From Tupaia tana (lineage: Eukaryota; Chordata; Mammalia; Scandentia; Tupaiidae), in the NCBI GenBank assembly GCA_026018925.1, contig JAKSZU010000006.1:127487592-127551591 (forward strand): 64,000 nucleotides of DNA, written 5' to 3'. Positions 45,781 through 57,063 of the stretch are shown here, in pieces. Below the pieces are notes generated by a model. It did not search any database. It saw nothing but the letters and a program-made list of their open reading frames with translations, and was not told the DNA's origin. Each line of letters opens with the position of its first letter. Positions within the stretch are counted from its first letter, which is position 1. Both the position numbers and the translations under genes were made by a program.

Positions 45781-46740
45781 TGTACATCTCCTTTCATATT
45801 AATTTGCTTATTGTTAGTAATTTCAGGAACCTCAGAAGGGAAGAAAGTTTCCTTCAATCAACACTGTGCAGGAGTCTAGAATAAGCCACCGTGGCACAAA
45901 AAAATTATTTTGAGCTGATGACATTTGAGTTACTGAAACTCCTTATCAGCCTAAAAGCAGAGCCTCACCAAGAACTCAATTTTCATAAATCCCCATAAAT
46001 CCGAGGGGCAACTCTATAGTCATTTTTCCTTGAGAAGAGACATTGGCACCATATCCAAATAGACATTGCTACGAAACCATCATCTCTCCCATTTATTCTC
46101 CCAAGGCCTTGTTTATTTTTTTTTTTCCAAAAATTCAATTTCCTTTCCATAAGAGCCCTTTTTTAAATTACCCCCAACCTAAGGAGTCATTTGTTCTCCC
46201 AGAAGTGCCCCTTTGACCAGCCCTATCTCCTATTAGGATGGTAGGTAAGCCCCAAATTCAAATCTCTTCCACGAGATGTTTTTCCATGAACTTTTGTGTA
46301 CAAACAAGAATAAAAGTTTGTCTCTTCTCTGGCTAAACTAGACAACTGCTACTAGAAGTGACCATACTTAGAACCCCAAACCACACATTTAATTTCTGAA
46401 CTCTTGCCTGGTTCCCATTATGAGATAGGAGATAAAATTCTCGGAAACAGGTGGTCAGAACATAAGGCCCAGAAGTGGAATGACCGTAGCTAAGCATTCA
46501 CAGGAAACTGTTTGCACACAGGGAACAGCTTGCAGCAATGAATGCCCTAGTCACTATCTGCAGCATGACCTAAAGCTATTACATTCCTGTACCAAGATTG
46601 TGGTCTTTGTGGCCCAGAGGCTCCAGATAACAAATGCAGATCCCCAAGTTCAGTTAGCACCCCAGAAAACTTCAGTAATAGATGAACTCAACTAGCAGTT
46701 AAGAAATGGAACCAATAACCTGACTTTATAGAGAATTTTC
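45781..46740. other. Unassigned region, possibly retroviral-like fossil
   Basis: AATAAAAGTTTGTCTCTTCT (46,310) is the kind of poly-A-signal text common in mammalian LTR 3' parts, and the region is C-rich upstream. I could not find paired ends or a family match, so this stays unassigned. Confidence 0.3.
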
Positions 46741-46903
46741 ATTTTTAAAAGATTTATTTAATTTTGTGTAGTGTTATTATTGTTTCGTTTGACCAGAGAC
46801 TCAAAGAGGAAAAGTGAGAAAGCAAGCTGCTGGGTCTGGGATTTGAACCCCAGTCGCCCATGTGGGAGTCCAGCATCTTAACCACCACACCACTTGTAGG
46901 CCC
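46741..46903 (-). mobile_element. SINE type C (minus)
   Basis: A/T terminus AAAAGATTTATTTAATTTTG, AAGTGAGAAAGCAAGCTGCT, then the head complement ACCACCACACCACTTGTAGG. AATTTTC flanks both sides. Confidence 0.9.
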
Positions 46904-46912
46904 CCAATTTTC

Positions 46913-47421
46913 TTTTTTTTTTGGAAACCCACTTCCTTATCAGAGAACCAGGATCTTGGACTGCTAGATAAAAATCTCTAGTAGAACTCCAAATTAGCAA
47001 TCCTTTTTTAGGGCCTCTCCCATTCAGAAACTTTCCCCTTCCAATAAAAATCTGCCTTACTGCCCCCTCCTTTGTCTGCATTTCTCATTCCTCATGATTA
47101 CAAGACGAATCTGGTCACTTTACTGATCCTGAATCAGTACTGGGGCTCCAGTCACCCCAATATTCTGGATAAATAATCCCCCCAAGTTGCAAAGGCTAAT
47201 TCACCCCTTTCACTACAGAGTAGATTCACCAACTCTGTCTATACCTTGTCATCCAGGCAAAATTGTTGCCTGACTCAGAAAAAGTAGGGATCTAAATATT
47301 TGCTTCTAAGAACTTTTTATTTCTCTGCCCCTGAATTGAACACTTGCAATAGTACTTGCCAAAAGATGTACCTTCTCCAACCCACTGGGTGTTAGTCCTG
47401 CACTAAGAGTGGTAAAAGAAC
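46913..47421. other. Unassigned sequence
   Basis: CCAATAAAAATCTGCCTTAC then TGCCCCCTCCTTTGTCTGCA again has an LTR-end flavour, but no pair or family is evident. Confidence 0.3.
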
Positions 47422-47438
47422 AATCCACTCTAATGTTT

Positions 47439-47700
47439 TTTTTTCTTTTTTTGGAAGAGGTTTTTGCTATCGGGTGCGTGCACTCGCCGGGCAGACAGAG
47501 AGAGAGAGACAGAAAGCAAGAAATCAACCCCCAGGGGGCTGGCCATGCCGCAATCCCTTCTCCTCCATTCTCCTCTTGGGATCTTAGGCATGCACGCACA
47601 TGCGCCTGCCGTGAGTTTAAGCCACAGGGTCCAGGACTCGAACCGCGGTCGACTACGTGGGAGTCCAGCGACATAGCCATTACACTAACTGCTGGTCCCA
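47439..47700 (-). mobile_element. SINE type A (minus) with 17-bp TSD
   Basis: AATCCACTCTAATGTTT (47,422-47,438) and AATCCACTCTAGTGTTT (47,701-47,717). The head complement keeps AACCGCGGTCGACTACGTGG. Confidence 0.95.
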
Positions 47701-47835
47701 AATCCACTCTAGTGTTTAAAGCAGTACATTTTCCTAAAATCTAGGATATTCCACTTTTTAATAAATTATTTTGGAGATTTATTGGAAAAGTCCAGAAAAA
47801 TAAGCTTCAACAATCTTGGTCAAATCACTTTTAGG

Positions 47836-48026
47836 AGACCGGCCCAGTAGCTTGGTGAACAAGGGAGCCAGATCCCACATTGCCAAGCACGGTTCATATC
47901 CTTAGTCTAGAGGCCTGAAAACCAGGTCAGGCAGGCAGGAATTGAGGAAAAAGGACTGTGGCCTGACCAGACCTCGTTGAGGGGCAGGGCTCTCTCTCTC
48001 CGTCACTCTCTCTGGTGTTCAATTAA
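47836..48026 (+). mobile_element. SINE type D, internally deleted
   Basis: GACCGGCCCAGTAGCTTGGT, AGGGAGCCAGATCCCACATT, GGACTGTGGCCTGACCAGAC, CT run, then GTTCAATTAAAC. The region between head and body is shorter than in other D copies. Confidence 0.8.
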
Positions 48027-48049
48027 ACTACGTTGGCCTGAAACAGCCA

Positions 48050-48450
48050 CTGTACTCCCACACTAGGATTCCTGTGAATAGGCTGAAATCCTACATGTTA
48101 AGCTGTTTTTCTGAGCTGGTTGCTAGGTTACAGCCAATCACAACAGCTAGGCTTCAGTCAATCACAGGCATCCCACCTTTTAAACCATGTTAATGCAAAC
48201 AAACTTCAGGATGTAAGCAATGATTTCTCTACCTCACTCCCTCACTTATGTTTTTTGTAACACACTTCCTCTTTCACTGCGCATCACTTTCCTGTTCTGC
48301 GGACTTAAATGCCAAATTGACCACGAAGCTGGCCGGAGTTGTCTAGAGGTCCGGGGACAACTTCCTGATTAAATCATGTTAAGATCTGCTCTATTAAAAC
48401 TCTACTCTATTAAATTGGCAGGTTTATTCTTTTCGCACTGGCAAGCACAA
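48050..48450. mobile_element. Possible solo LTR, family unknown
   Basis: Two CCAATCA-type boxes (48,135 and 48,159 region), a C/T-rich middle, a GC-rich patch (GAAGCTGGCCGGAGTTGTCT) and repeated ATTAAA signals near 48,370-48,415. The order resembles promoter, then U3/R. No boundary repeat was found, so this is tentative. Confidence 0.3.
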
Positions 48451-48463
48451 GCACCCTCTGCTT

Positions 48464-48542
48464 GGGGCCAGCAGGTGGCGTGTGGTTGGGGCATTGGACT
48501 CCTATCTGGCAGACTCCAATTCAAGTCCTGGACCAGGTGGCT

Positions 48543-48607
<65 letters not shown>

Positions 48608-48650
48608 GCCCTATGGCAAACCTTAAAATAATAATAATAAATAAAATTAT
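48464..48650 (+). mobile_element. SINE type C with a long CT run
   Basis: Head GGGGCCAGCAGGTGGCGTGT then GGTTGGGGCATTGGACTCC; the CT stretch is expanded to about 28 units (48,550-48,605); end CCTTAAAATAATAATAATAA then ATAAAATTATTTATG. Confidence 0.92.
48550..48605. repeat. (CT)28 microsatellite
   Basis: Pure CT run, grown from the short CT-rich segment normal to this SINE lineage. Confidence 0.97.
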
Positions 48651-50021
48651 TTATGAGGGTCAATCCCCTCAGTGTGTCGTGTCACTGGCCTGTGCAAACG
48701 CTTAGATATTGTCATAAGTGAGAGTACACATGCAATCTCCACTAGAACAAATAATAATTTTCAGAGACTACAGAGTCTGCATTTAGAGAAGAAAAATATT
48801 CTCTAAAGAAAACAAAGGGTGCACTCAATTTTCACAACTATGATGACTGAGAATACTGACCGTCTCCATTTGAAACACCTGCTTCCAGTTACTGCATCAC
48901 CTTTAGGTCTTTCTCAATTATAATGGGTGGGAGAGAGAACTTACCTTTCATTTAGTGTCTATAAGCCTCAGTCAACAGATTTTCCAACACAAAGGAGTAT
49001 TCATCCTCAAGGCAGAATTCAATTGTCCCAGAAGACTGTGAGGGTTTTAGTTTTGCAGGTTTTCTCCCTTGAGGGGGGAAAAAAAATGAAGTTGTAGTCC
49101 AGGCTAAAGTTGCCTAGTTTATCAAAAATAAATAATACCTTTCCTAAGTTGTCAAAATGTAAAAAGAATTTTAAAATAGAAAAGTTTTTTTAAGATTTAA
49201 AGTTAGTTTTGCAAAACTCTAATACCTTATTTGGAGAAAGGGGTATCCATAGAATAGTTATCTCCAAAGGGACAGAAGTGACAAGTAGACATGAGAAGAG
49301 CCAGAGAAGTCTAGACCTGAGGCCTGACCAAACCATCAGTGTCACCTTCTCTCGCCACCTTATCAAGCCATTTCACCTACCACTCTCCACCTAAACACAC
49401 AGCCACATCCTCACACCCGCACACTTTCTACTGTAGGGAAGGAAAAAAACACCATTTCCCACACCTGCCTACATTCTAAGGCTGAGACCTTGTCAACTAG
49501 ACTAACGCTAGACAAATTAACACGAGCAATTCAGATCAATTTATTTAATATATCCTTTATTGGACACAGGAGACTTCCTAAGGAAATAAAGACCCTCAAA
49601 AATGGTTAAGCCTGACCACTTTTATTCTAGGATTGAAGAATGGAAAATCGTAGAAAAGCATGAGAGGATCAAAGGGTGTGAGCGAGGGGTAGCAACTGAG
49701 GGAAACAGCGAGGCCTGCTCATTCCCATTGTCCTCCACCTCCGCAGGGAAGGATGCCCCTTTCCTCTGCGTCTAGGGAGGACATCTCTCACGTGAGTGTC
49801 TTCTGACCCACTCTAGGGGAGGAGGAGGCTATAGAGTCTTTCCTGCCCCTTTTATTTCCCAAATTCCTTCAGCTTAAAGTATTCATATGTCAAGGTGCCA
49901 TATTTTGAGAGAGCATATTCTGAACTCCATCACAAACCTCATTCCTTGTGGGTTTTTTTCCTTTTACATACACACTCTCTAGTGTTCTGTATATTTTCAT
50001 ATTTATGTTGTTTTGTTTATA
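48651..50021. other. Unique sequence
   Basis: About 1.4 kb without recognised repeats or genes. The 49,700-49,860 part is slightly GC-richer. Confidence 0.4.
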
Positions 50022-50284
50022 TTTTTTTAAGATATTTTTGCTATAGGGTATGTGTGCTCACTAGAGAGACAGAGAGAGACACAGAAAGTGAGAAATCACC
50101 CTATCCCCCCAGAGGGGATGGCCACACCACAATCCCTTCCCCTCCATTCTCTTCTCAGAATTTTGGACATGCATACATATGCACCTGGTGTGTTTTTCAA
50201 GGCGTGGTGTCAGGGAATCGAACTACACAGTCAGCCATGTGGGATCCAGCTGCCGTAACCACCATACCACCTAGTCAACCCCCA
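50022..50284 (-). mobile_element. SINE type B (minus)
   Basis: T-rich tail, GATATTTTTGCTATAGGGTA, GA stretch, CCTATCCCCCCAGAGGGGAT, and the head complement ACCACCATACCACCTAGTCA. Confidence 0.9.
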
Positions 50285-50294
50285 TTTTTAAGGC

Positions 50295-50435
50295 TATACC
50301 CACTAGAATGTAAGCTCTGTAGGAGTGAGGCTTTTTACCAGTTTTTATTCACTGTTTGGATCATCAGGGCCCCTACCAGTGCCTAGAATATGAAAGGCAC
50401 TCAACATTTATTTGGATGAATGGACGGATGGACGG
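50295..50435 (+). mobile_element. L2-like LINE 3' end
   Basis: CCACTAGAATGTAAGCTCTG, TACCAGTGCCTAGAATATGA and ACTCAACATTTATTTGGATG, ending in GGAC/GGAT repeats. Typical L2 3' end plus simple-repeat tail. Confidence 0.8.
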
Positions 50436-51427
50436 ATATGTTGGGGTGAAAAGAAGTTTCCTTCTGCATTCTGAAGGTTTTTTAATATGAAGTCTCTGGA
50501 ATAAACTCGACAATAAAAAGATTGATAGGAGAAAAGGCGCACAAATTTATCACATACATATGTGCAAGGCTCCCACAAAATATAAGCTGCAAAGGGCCAG
50601 ACAGGTGGAGTTTAAGTAGCATTTTGGACTACAGAAAGAAATAGGGGTTTGGGGCTGCACTATTTTGCAGATAAAATCCTTCAAGTAGTAGCCCTTAGAA
50701 GCATATGTGCTGGCCTTGAATGTAGACCTTTAGTCTCAGTTCCTATGCTACAAGTTCATTTTCCCTGGATGGCTGGATTCCTGGGGAGAGGATCCAGGAC
50801 AATTGAATGTTTTCCTGGAGGATCTGGGTCTCCAGGCAGAGATGGAAATGACAGAGAAAGCTTTTCCCTGTGCTTCAGGAACAGAAAGATGGCAGGAGGT
50901 GTGTGGGGAGAGATGGAAGATCAGAAAGAACTCGGTTCTCTTTCAAGTCACAGCACTTTGCATGCCAAAGTGCCACACTCCGGGGCATCATTTTCCAAGC
51001 CCACAAAGATAGATGGAAAATTCTGAGGCTGTAAAAAACAAATTGTTAGAGAAAAAAAAATCAGATTCTAAATAAATTGACTTTGCTATGGTAAGAGCAC
51101 TTTATTTTTATCAAACAGACAGACAATTTTGGTCTATTTTTGAAGTCTCTCAAATTTTTCCTGTATAATACATAACATACTCTGGCAGTAAAGCGTACCA
51201 AAATAAACCACCCCAATGCATCCCCATGCTGGTCACTAAAGGCCAGAGGCAGAAGCTCGGCCTTGGGCCTTGGTCACACAGTACTTGGTAAGCGTGAAGT
51301 CACTAACATGTAGTTAAGGAAGAAATGAAGTAAAACAAGATTTCTAGTCTCCACTGGGACTCATAGTATTCTATAAATTTCCCTGCAATGTATCTGCTCC
51401 AACTTTTTTAGTATAAAATAGCCTTTG
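50436..51427. other. Unique sequence
   Basis: Open frames at 50,649-51,026 overlap in two registers and match no family. No repeat called. Confidence 0.4.
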
Positions 51428-51655
51428 AGGGCCAGCCTGTGGTGTGGTAGTTAAGGCACGTGGGCCCCACATGGTCACTACACAGCTTGAGTCCCAGAGT
51501 TGGCGACTTCAGAAATAGGCAAGCATGTGTGAATGCCCCAAATCCCCAAAAGGTAAAAAAAATGGAGATGAAGGAATTGTGGTGTGACCATCTCCCATGA
51601 GGGAAGCTTTCGCTTTCTCTCTCTTTCTGGTGAATGCAAATGAAGAAAAAAAGAA
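51428..51655 (+). mobile_element. SINE type B/D
   Basis: Head GGGCCAGCCTGTGGTGTGGT then AGTTAAGGCACG, body GGAATTGTGGTGTGACCATC, short CT run, then AATGAAGAAAAAAAGAAG. Confidence 0.88.
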
Positions 51656-51770
51656 GTGTTTGAATATAAATAATTACTTATTGGGATTTTATGTCTCTGA
51701 ATACAGAGAAGACCCTGTCTAAAGGGATATTTATTGTTTCCAGGAAATATATAGCTTTGGACAAGTGATT

Positions 51771-51954
51771 TTTTTTTAGAATTATTTATTTAATTTTATT
51801 TATTATTATTACTATTATTTTTAAATTTGACCAGAGAGAGAGAGAGAGGGAGGGAGAGGGAACATAAGAAAGCAAGCTACCAGGGCTGGGACTGGAACTG
51901 CAGTCGACCATGTGGGAGTCCAGTGTCTTAACCACCACACCACCTGCCTGCCCC
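51771..51954 (-). mobile_element. SINE type C (minus)
   Basis: A/T terminus AGAATTATTTATTTAATTTT, GA run, AAGAAAGCAAGCTACCAGGG, and the head complement CACCACACCACCTGCCTGCC. Confidence 0.93.
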
Positions 51955-52394
51955 TATTTTTAATAGCTGTAATTATACAATTGTTTTAACCTCTTGTGAA
52001 CAAAATAAACAGTTTGACAAATTTATTTTATACTTGATCCTCCTTCATTAATGATAATTCCCTGTATTTTAATAATTTTGTTGGAATAAGTGGGTATAAA
52101 AAAAACCATAAGTTGTTGTATAAGAAATGTTCTTTTATAAATCAATTTACTTAGAATTTTGAAAAATCCATTTCACAGAAGGCAACAAAGTTGTCAGACT
52201 GCAAACTAGATATTGAATAAATACAGTGAGCAAAATTTTAAGATGGCAAATTATAAACCATCTACTGGCATAAGTTTAGACATATAGACCAATGGAATAG
52301 AATTCACAGTCCAAAAATACATCTTGACATTTGCAGTCGATTGATTTCAACAAGGCTGCTAAGACAATTCAATGGGAAAAGAATAGCCTTTTTT

Positions 52395-52629
52395 CTTTTT
52401 ATTTTTAATTTGCTACAGGGTGCACACACTCCTGTGGGGAATGGCAAGAAAGCACCCCCATAGAGAATGGTCACACCACAATTCCTTCTCCTCTATTTCT
52501 CCTTTTGGAACTTTGGGCCCTCACACATATGTGCCTGGCATGTTTTTCAAGTCACTGGGTCTGGGACTTAAACCATGCAGTCACAATATGAGCTCCAGCC
52601 ACCTTACCCACCACACCACTGGCTGACCC
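52395..52629 (-). mobile_element. SINE type D/B (minus) in L1
   Basis: TTAATTTGCTACAGGGTGCA at the left; GCATGTTTTTCAAGTCACTG in the middle; head complement CCACACCACTGGCTGACCCA at the right. Confidence 0.85.
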
Positions 52630-52948
52630 ATTAAGTCTTTTTAACATGCCGAAGAATTACATTAGAGTCCTTCTTACACATACACAAAAATGAACTCACA
52701 ACCTGTACATCCGATAAGGGGTTATCAACGAAACATACAAGGAACACAAGTCAGTAACAAGAAGACGGATAACCTGATTTTAAAATGGGCTAATGACTTA
52801 GAGATTTCTCAAAAGAAGACAAACAAACAGTTAATAAGTATATTTAAAAAACTATTCAATATCACTAATCATTAGGAAAAAGCAAGTTAAAATCACAATG
52901 AGATATCACCTCACATCTGTTAAAATGGTTATCACCAAAAAGGCAAAA

Positions 52949-53190
52949 GGGGTCCGCCTTGTAGCATAGCTATAGCAAACTCAAATGTACTGCTAGAAAG
53001 TACATGGCCGACCTTGGGTTCAGATTCTGGGTTAGCCTGAAAACACTCCGGTGTGGATGTGCATACTCAAGATCCTAGGATCAGAAGAGCTTCAGGAAAG
53101 GGACTGCAGTGTGATGGAGCCCTATGGAGAGTTCTGTCTCTCGCACACGCTTTCTCTAGTGCACATGTGTTCTCTATCATCAATAAAAAT
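52949..53190 (+). mobile_element. SINE type D in L1
   Basis: GGGGTCCGCCTTGTAGCATA, GGTTCAGATTCTGGGTTAGC, AGGGACTGCAGTGTGATGGA, then CATCAATAAAAAT. Worn head. Confidence 0.8.
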
Positions 53191-53208
53191 TAACTTTTTA
53201 AAAAATTT

Positions 53209-53449
53209 GCTATAGGGTCTGTGCACTTGCTGGAGAGAGGGTGAGAGAGAAATAGAGAGAAGGAAAGAGAAAGCACTCTCCCCCCAGGAGTACAGCCACA
53301 CCACGATCCCCTCTTCATTCTCCTCTTAAGATTTTGGGCACATACACATGCCTGTCGCATTTTTCAGGTCCCCAGGTCCAGGACTCAAACTACATGGTTG
53401 GCCATTTGAGATTTAGCTACCTTAATCACCATGCCTCCAGCTGGCCTCC
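53209..53449 (-). mobile_element. SINE type D/B (minus) with 17-bp TSD
   Basis: AACTTTTTAAAAAATTT lies at about 53,192-53,208 and 53,456-53,472. Starts GCTATAGGGTCTGTGCACTT; head complement CCATGCCTCCAGCTGGCCTC. It inserted into the tail of the preceding SINE. Confidence 0.9.
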
Positions 53450-53501
53450 AAAATAAACTTTTTAAAAAATTTAAAAATAATTTTAAAAAAAAGGTGGAAG
53501 T

Positions 53502-53772
53502 GGGACCAGCAGTTGGCGTAATGTCTATGTCGCTGGACTCTCATGTATAGTCGACTGTGATTCGATTCCTGGACTTGGTAACTTAAACTCACGTTGAGCA
53601 CATGTGCGTGCGTGCCCAAGATCCCGAGAGGAGAATGGAGGAGAAGGGATTGCAGCGTGGCCACCCCCCGGGGGGGGGGGGGGGGGTGATTTCTCACTTT
53701 CTGTCTCTCTCTGTCTTGCTGGCACGCACACACGCCCTATAGCAAAAACCTCTCAAAAAAAAAAAAAAAAAA
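53502..53772 (+). mobile_element. SINE type A with a 17-base G run
   Basis: Complete head, body and poly-A. The hairpin is CCCCCC followed by 17 G (53,670-53,686), the longest in the window. Confidence 0.93.
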
Positions 53773-53898
53773 GATAAAAGATACCAAGTGTTGGCAAGGA
53801 TATGGAAAAAAGGGAAGACTTGCATACTGTGGGTGGAAATCTAAATTAGTAGTCATTATGGAAGATAGTTTGGAGCTTCCTCACAAAATTCAAAGTAT

Positions 53899-54148
53899 GG
53901 GACCAGTAGATGGTGTAATGGTTGTGTCGCTGGACTCCCACATAATCAACCATGGTTTGAGTCCCAGACCTGGTGGCTTAAAACTCAGGCCAGGCGTTTG
54001 TGAGTTTATGCCCCAAATCCTGAGAGAAGGGAGGAGCAGGGATTGCGGCGTGGCCATTCCCCCAAGAGGTGATTTCTCACTTTCTGTCATCTCTCTCTCT
54101 CTCTGTCTTTCTGGCAAGTGCACGCACTCTATAACAACAATCAATATG
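53899..54148 (+). mobile_element. SINE type A/B in L1
   Basis: GGGACCAGTAGATGGTGTAA then TGGTTGTGTCGCTGGACTCC; the body lacks the usual A-tail, ending CTATAACAACAATCAATATG. TCAAAG-like sequence at both sides. Confidence 0.88.
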
Positions 54149-54199
54149 TCAAAGAGATATCTGTTGGCCCAATCACTGTGCTATGGGGTTGGCCAATAA

Positions 54200-56165
54200 C
54201 AAATCACAATAGTGAATTATAATCACTTTACAAAAATTTTTTAAATATTATTCAAAATGGATCAAAGACATAAATGTTAAGAACTACAACTACAAAACCC
54301 TGAGAAGAAAACACAAAAGTAAATCCTATGACCTCAGATTAGATAAAGGTTTCTTAAATATGATATCAAAAGCATAAGCAACAACAGTAACAAAACAAAT
54401 TGAATTTCATTATAATTAACACTTTTGTGTTTCAAAGGGCATTATAAAGGAAGCTAAGAAGTCAATTCACATAATAGAAGAAAGTATTTTCAAATTACAG
54501 ATTTGATGACAGATATCCTAGTCTATAACAAAACACCACAGACTGGATAATGTACAAATAATAGAAATTTATTTCCTATAGTTCTGGAAGTGAGAAATCC
54601 AAGAACAAGGTCTTGGCAGAGTTGGTTTTTGGTGAAGGTTAACTTTCTGCTTCCAGGATGGTTTCTAATTCCTGCATCCTCACATCACAGAAGGCAGAAG
54701 TACAAAAAAGGATTAACTCTCTCTCTTGTAAGCCCTTTTATAAGGCACTAACTCCATCCATGAGGATCCTACCTGTTAATACCATTATCTAAGTTCCAAT
54801 ATGTAAATTTTGGAGGGATGCATACATTCAAATCACTGTGAGGGACTTATATCCAGAATATATAAAGAACACTTACAACTCAATAATAAAAGACAAGTAA
54901 CCCAATTTAAAAAACAGGTAAAGGCGTTTTTAAATAGACATTTCTTGAAATAAGATATACAGATAGCTAATAAGTTCATGAAAAGATGTTTTACATCATT
55001 CTTTATTAAGGAAATGCAAATCAAATTCCTAATGAGATATCACTTAGCACACACCAGGTGGACAGTCAAAAGGATAGACAACAATGAGAAGTGGCAAGGA
55101 TATGGTGAAATTGGAATCCTTACACACTGCTCATAGGAATACAAAATGGCACAGCCACTTTGGAAAACAATTTGTTATTTCTCTTTTGAACAAAGAGTTA
55201 CCATATGACACAACAATTCTACTCCAAGATTATATCTAATCCAAAAACAACTTGTATATGACTATTCATAGTAGCATTGTTCATTATGACTAATCAGTGA
55301 AAGCAATCCAGATGTCCACCAACTGATGAACAGATTAAAATATTGTGGTATATCCATACAATGAATAGCTTTCTGCCACAAGAAAGAATAAAGTGTTAAC
55401 ATGTGCTGCAACATGGATAAACCTTAAAAACATCACAAAAGACCAAAAATTATATGATTCCACTTACATAAAAAGTCTAAGCTATATAGCTCCAGCTAGG
55501 TGCTACTTTATAGTATGTTCATTCTATTCACTGAGGTTTATGCCTAAAGTCAGACTTGTGTTCATGGATATGTATATATCAGCTGTGCTTGCTATTGAAA
55601 ATATTTAGATTAATTAAGATCTTTAGTGTATCAATAAAATGTGGGGAGAAAAGGCATAGAAAGCAATCATGGATACCAGAGACAGTGTGGGAGGAGGGTG
55701 GGAGATGGCAGAGGGTGAGAGAGAGGGAATTAGGATGGAAAAAAAAAAAAAGCAAAATATACAGGAAACAAGAAATGGAAAATTATTTGTTGATAATAAC
55801 ACATATGTTGTGCTTGATTGAGTCAATATACAGTGTATGCTGGATGGAAAATCTCATTTTGTATGCTATAATGATGTATAGTAAATGAATGTAAATAAAT
55901 AAATTTAAATTTAAAATGAAAGTCTAGAGTAGTCAAATCCACACAGATAGAAAGTAGGTTGGTTGCCAGAGACTAAAAAAAAGGTGGAATGTGGAATGAT
56001 CACTAGTGGGTAAAGAGTTTTTTTGAGGGAATGGAATATTTTCTAAAATAAAACAGTAGTATTGCAGCTCTGTGAATGCACTAGACATCACTGAACTGTA
56101 CAATTTAAAAGGATGAGTTTTATGGTATGTAAATGATATCACAACAAAGCTGGTACCAAAAATAT
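54200..56165 (+). mobile_element. L1 3' end, second copy, with L1M-type 3' UTR
   Basis: TGGATCAAAGACATAAATGT (54,259), CCAATTTAAAAAACAGGTAA (54,902), CCATACAATGAATAGCTTTC (55,355), then a 3' UTR with GTTGGTTGCCAGAGACTAAA (55,958) and GAACTGTACAATTTAAAAGG (56,093). An MLT1-like LTR interrupts it, and 55,480-55,900 is an unassigned insert or diverged UTR. Confidence 0.85.
54525..54845 (-). mobile_element. MLT1-like (MaLR) LTR in L1
   Basis: CACCACAGACTGGATAATGT and TAGAAATTTATTTCCTATAG then TTCTGGAAG at the left; TCCATGAGGATCCTACCTGT and the right edge CATTCAAATCACTGTG. This is the reverse complement of a MaLR LTR. Confidence 0.8.
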
Positions 56166-56199
56166 AAGAAAAAAAAATACATATATATATATATATATT

Positions 56200-56483
56200 T
56201 TTTGTTTTTTGGGTTTTTTTTTTTTTTTTTTTGGAGAGGTTTTTGCTATAGGGAGCATGCGCTCGCCAGAAAGACAGAGAGAGACAGACAAACAGAAAGC
56301 GAGACATCACCCCCCAGGGGGGATGGCCATGCTGCAATCCCTTCTCCTCCATTCTCCTCTCGGGATCTTGGGCACGCACGCACACGCACCCAGTGTGAGT
56401 TTAAGCCACCGGGTCCAGGACTTGAACCATGGTCGGCTACATGGGAGTTCAGCGACATAGCCGTTAAGCTAACTGCTGGTTCC
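56200..56483 (-). mobile_element. SINE type A (minus)
   Basis: T/GTTTT tail, GGTTTTTGCTATAGGGAGCA then TGCGCTCGCC, and the head complement GCTAACTGCTGGTTCC. A (TA)10 run lies immediately to its left (56,181-56,199). Confidence 0.93.
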
Positions 56484-57063
56484 AAGAAATATTTTTTAGA
56501 CCAACTCAAAATGAACTTTACTTCAATCTTATTTTTGTAGATGTATACATCTTTGAACTGAAAAGAATTTAGCCATCTTATTTTCATTTCCATTTGAGAA
56601 AACTGACAACTAGTGGTACTTTGACTAATAAAATGTACCACAGGAATTGTCCTAACCTTCTTGTGAAGATCAGATGAGATACCATGAGGCAAAGTGCTTT
56701 GGAAGAACTGACTGTAAATATAGCATATTGCATTGTCATATTTTTACAGTGTTAAAGACCATAACGAAAAGAAGTATGCCTTTTCTTTTTGGTTCCCTCC
56801 ATGAGCTTTCCATGCAACTTTAACAAAATGTCAAATTATCTCTTCCTCATCATCTAAGGGAGATAAGGATATTATATAAGAAAGTTTAAAAGCATATATA
56901 TTTTTTTTTTTTAAAAAAAAAGCCTTGCTCCCTAAAAGTCTTCATATCTGAATTCAAAACTCCACTGTTCCCTCCCCTCCTTCATGCTCCAACCCCTCTC
57001 CAAAATGAGATGGGGTGGGAAAAATCAGCATTTTATTTTTTAATGCTGCCAAAGGCTAACGCT
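56484..57063. other. Unique sequence
   Basis: AT-rich, with T and A runs at about 56,900-56,921; no gene or repeat recognised. Confidence 0.4.

Larger units (their letters stand above)
52240..53898 (+). mobile_element. L1 3' fragment, first copy, shredded by SINEs
   Basis: Pieces in order: TAGACCAATGGAATAGAATT (52,280), AAAATGGGCTAATGACTTAG (52,783), AATCACAATGAGATATCACC (52,890) and ACCAAGTGTTGGCAAGGATA (53,784). This is the C-terminal end of an L1 ORF2 region. It is interrupted by four SINEs and has no intact frame. Confidence 0.85.

Noticed and set aside
45433-45857. Several overlapping 67-114 codon frames of Tyr/Ile/Cys/Val repeats
   Set aside because: Translations of TA and TG microsatellite in all frames, with no coding meaning.
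49895-50386. 163-codon plus-strand open frame
   Set aside because: Runs across a minus-strand type B SINE and an L2 fragment; not a gene.
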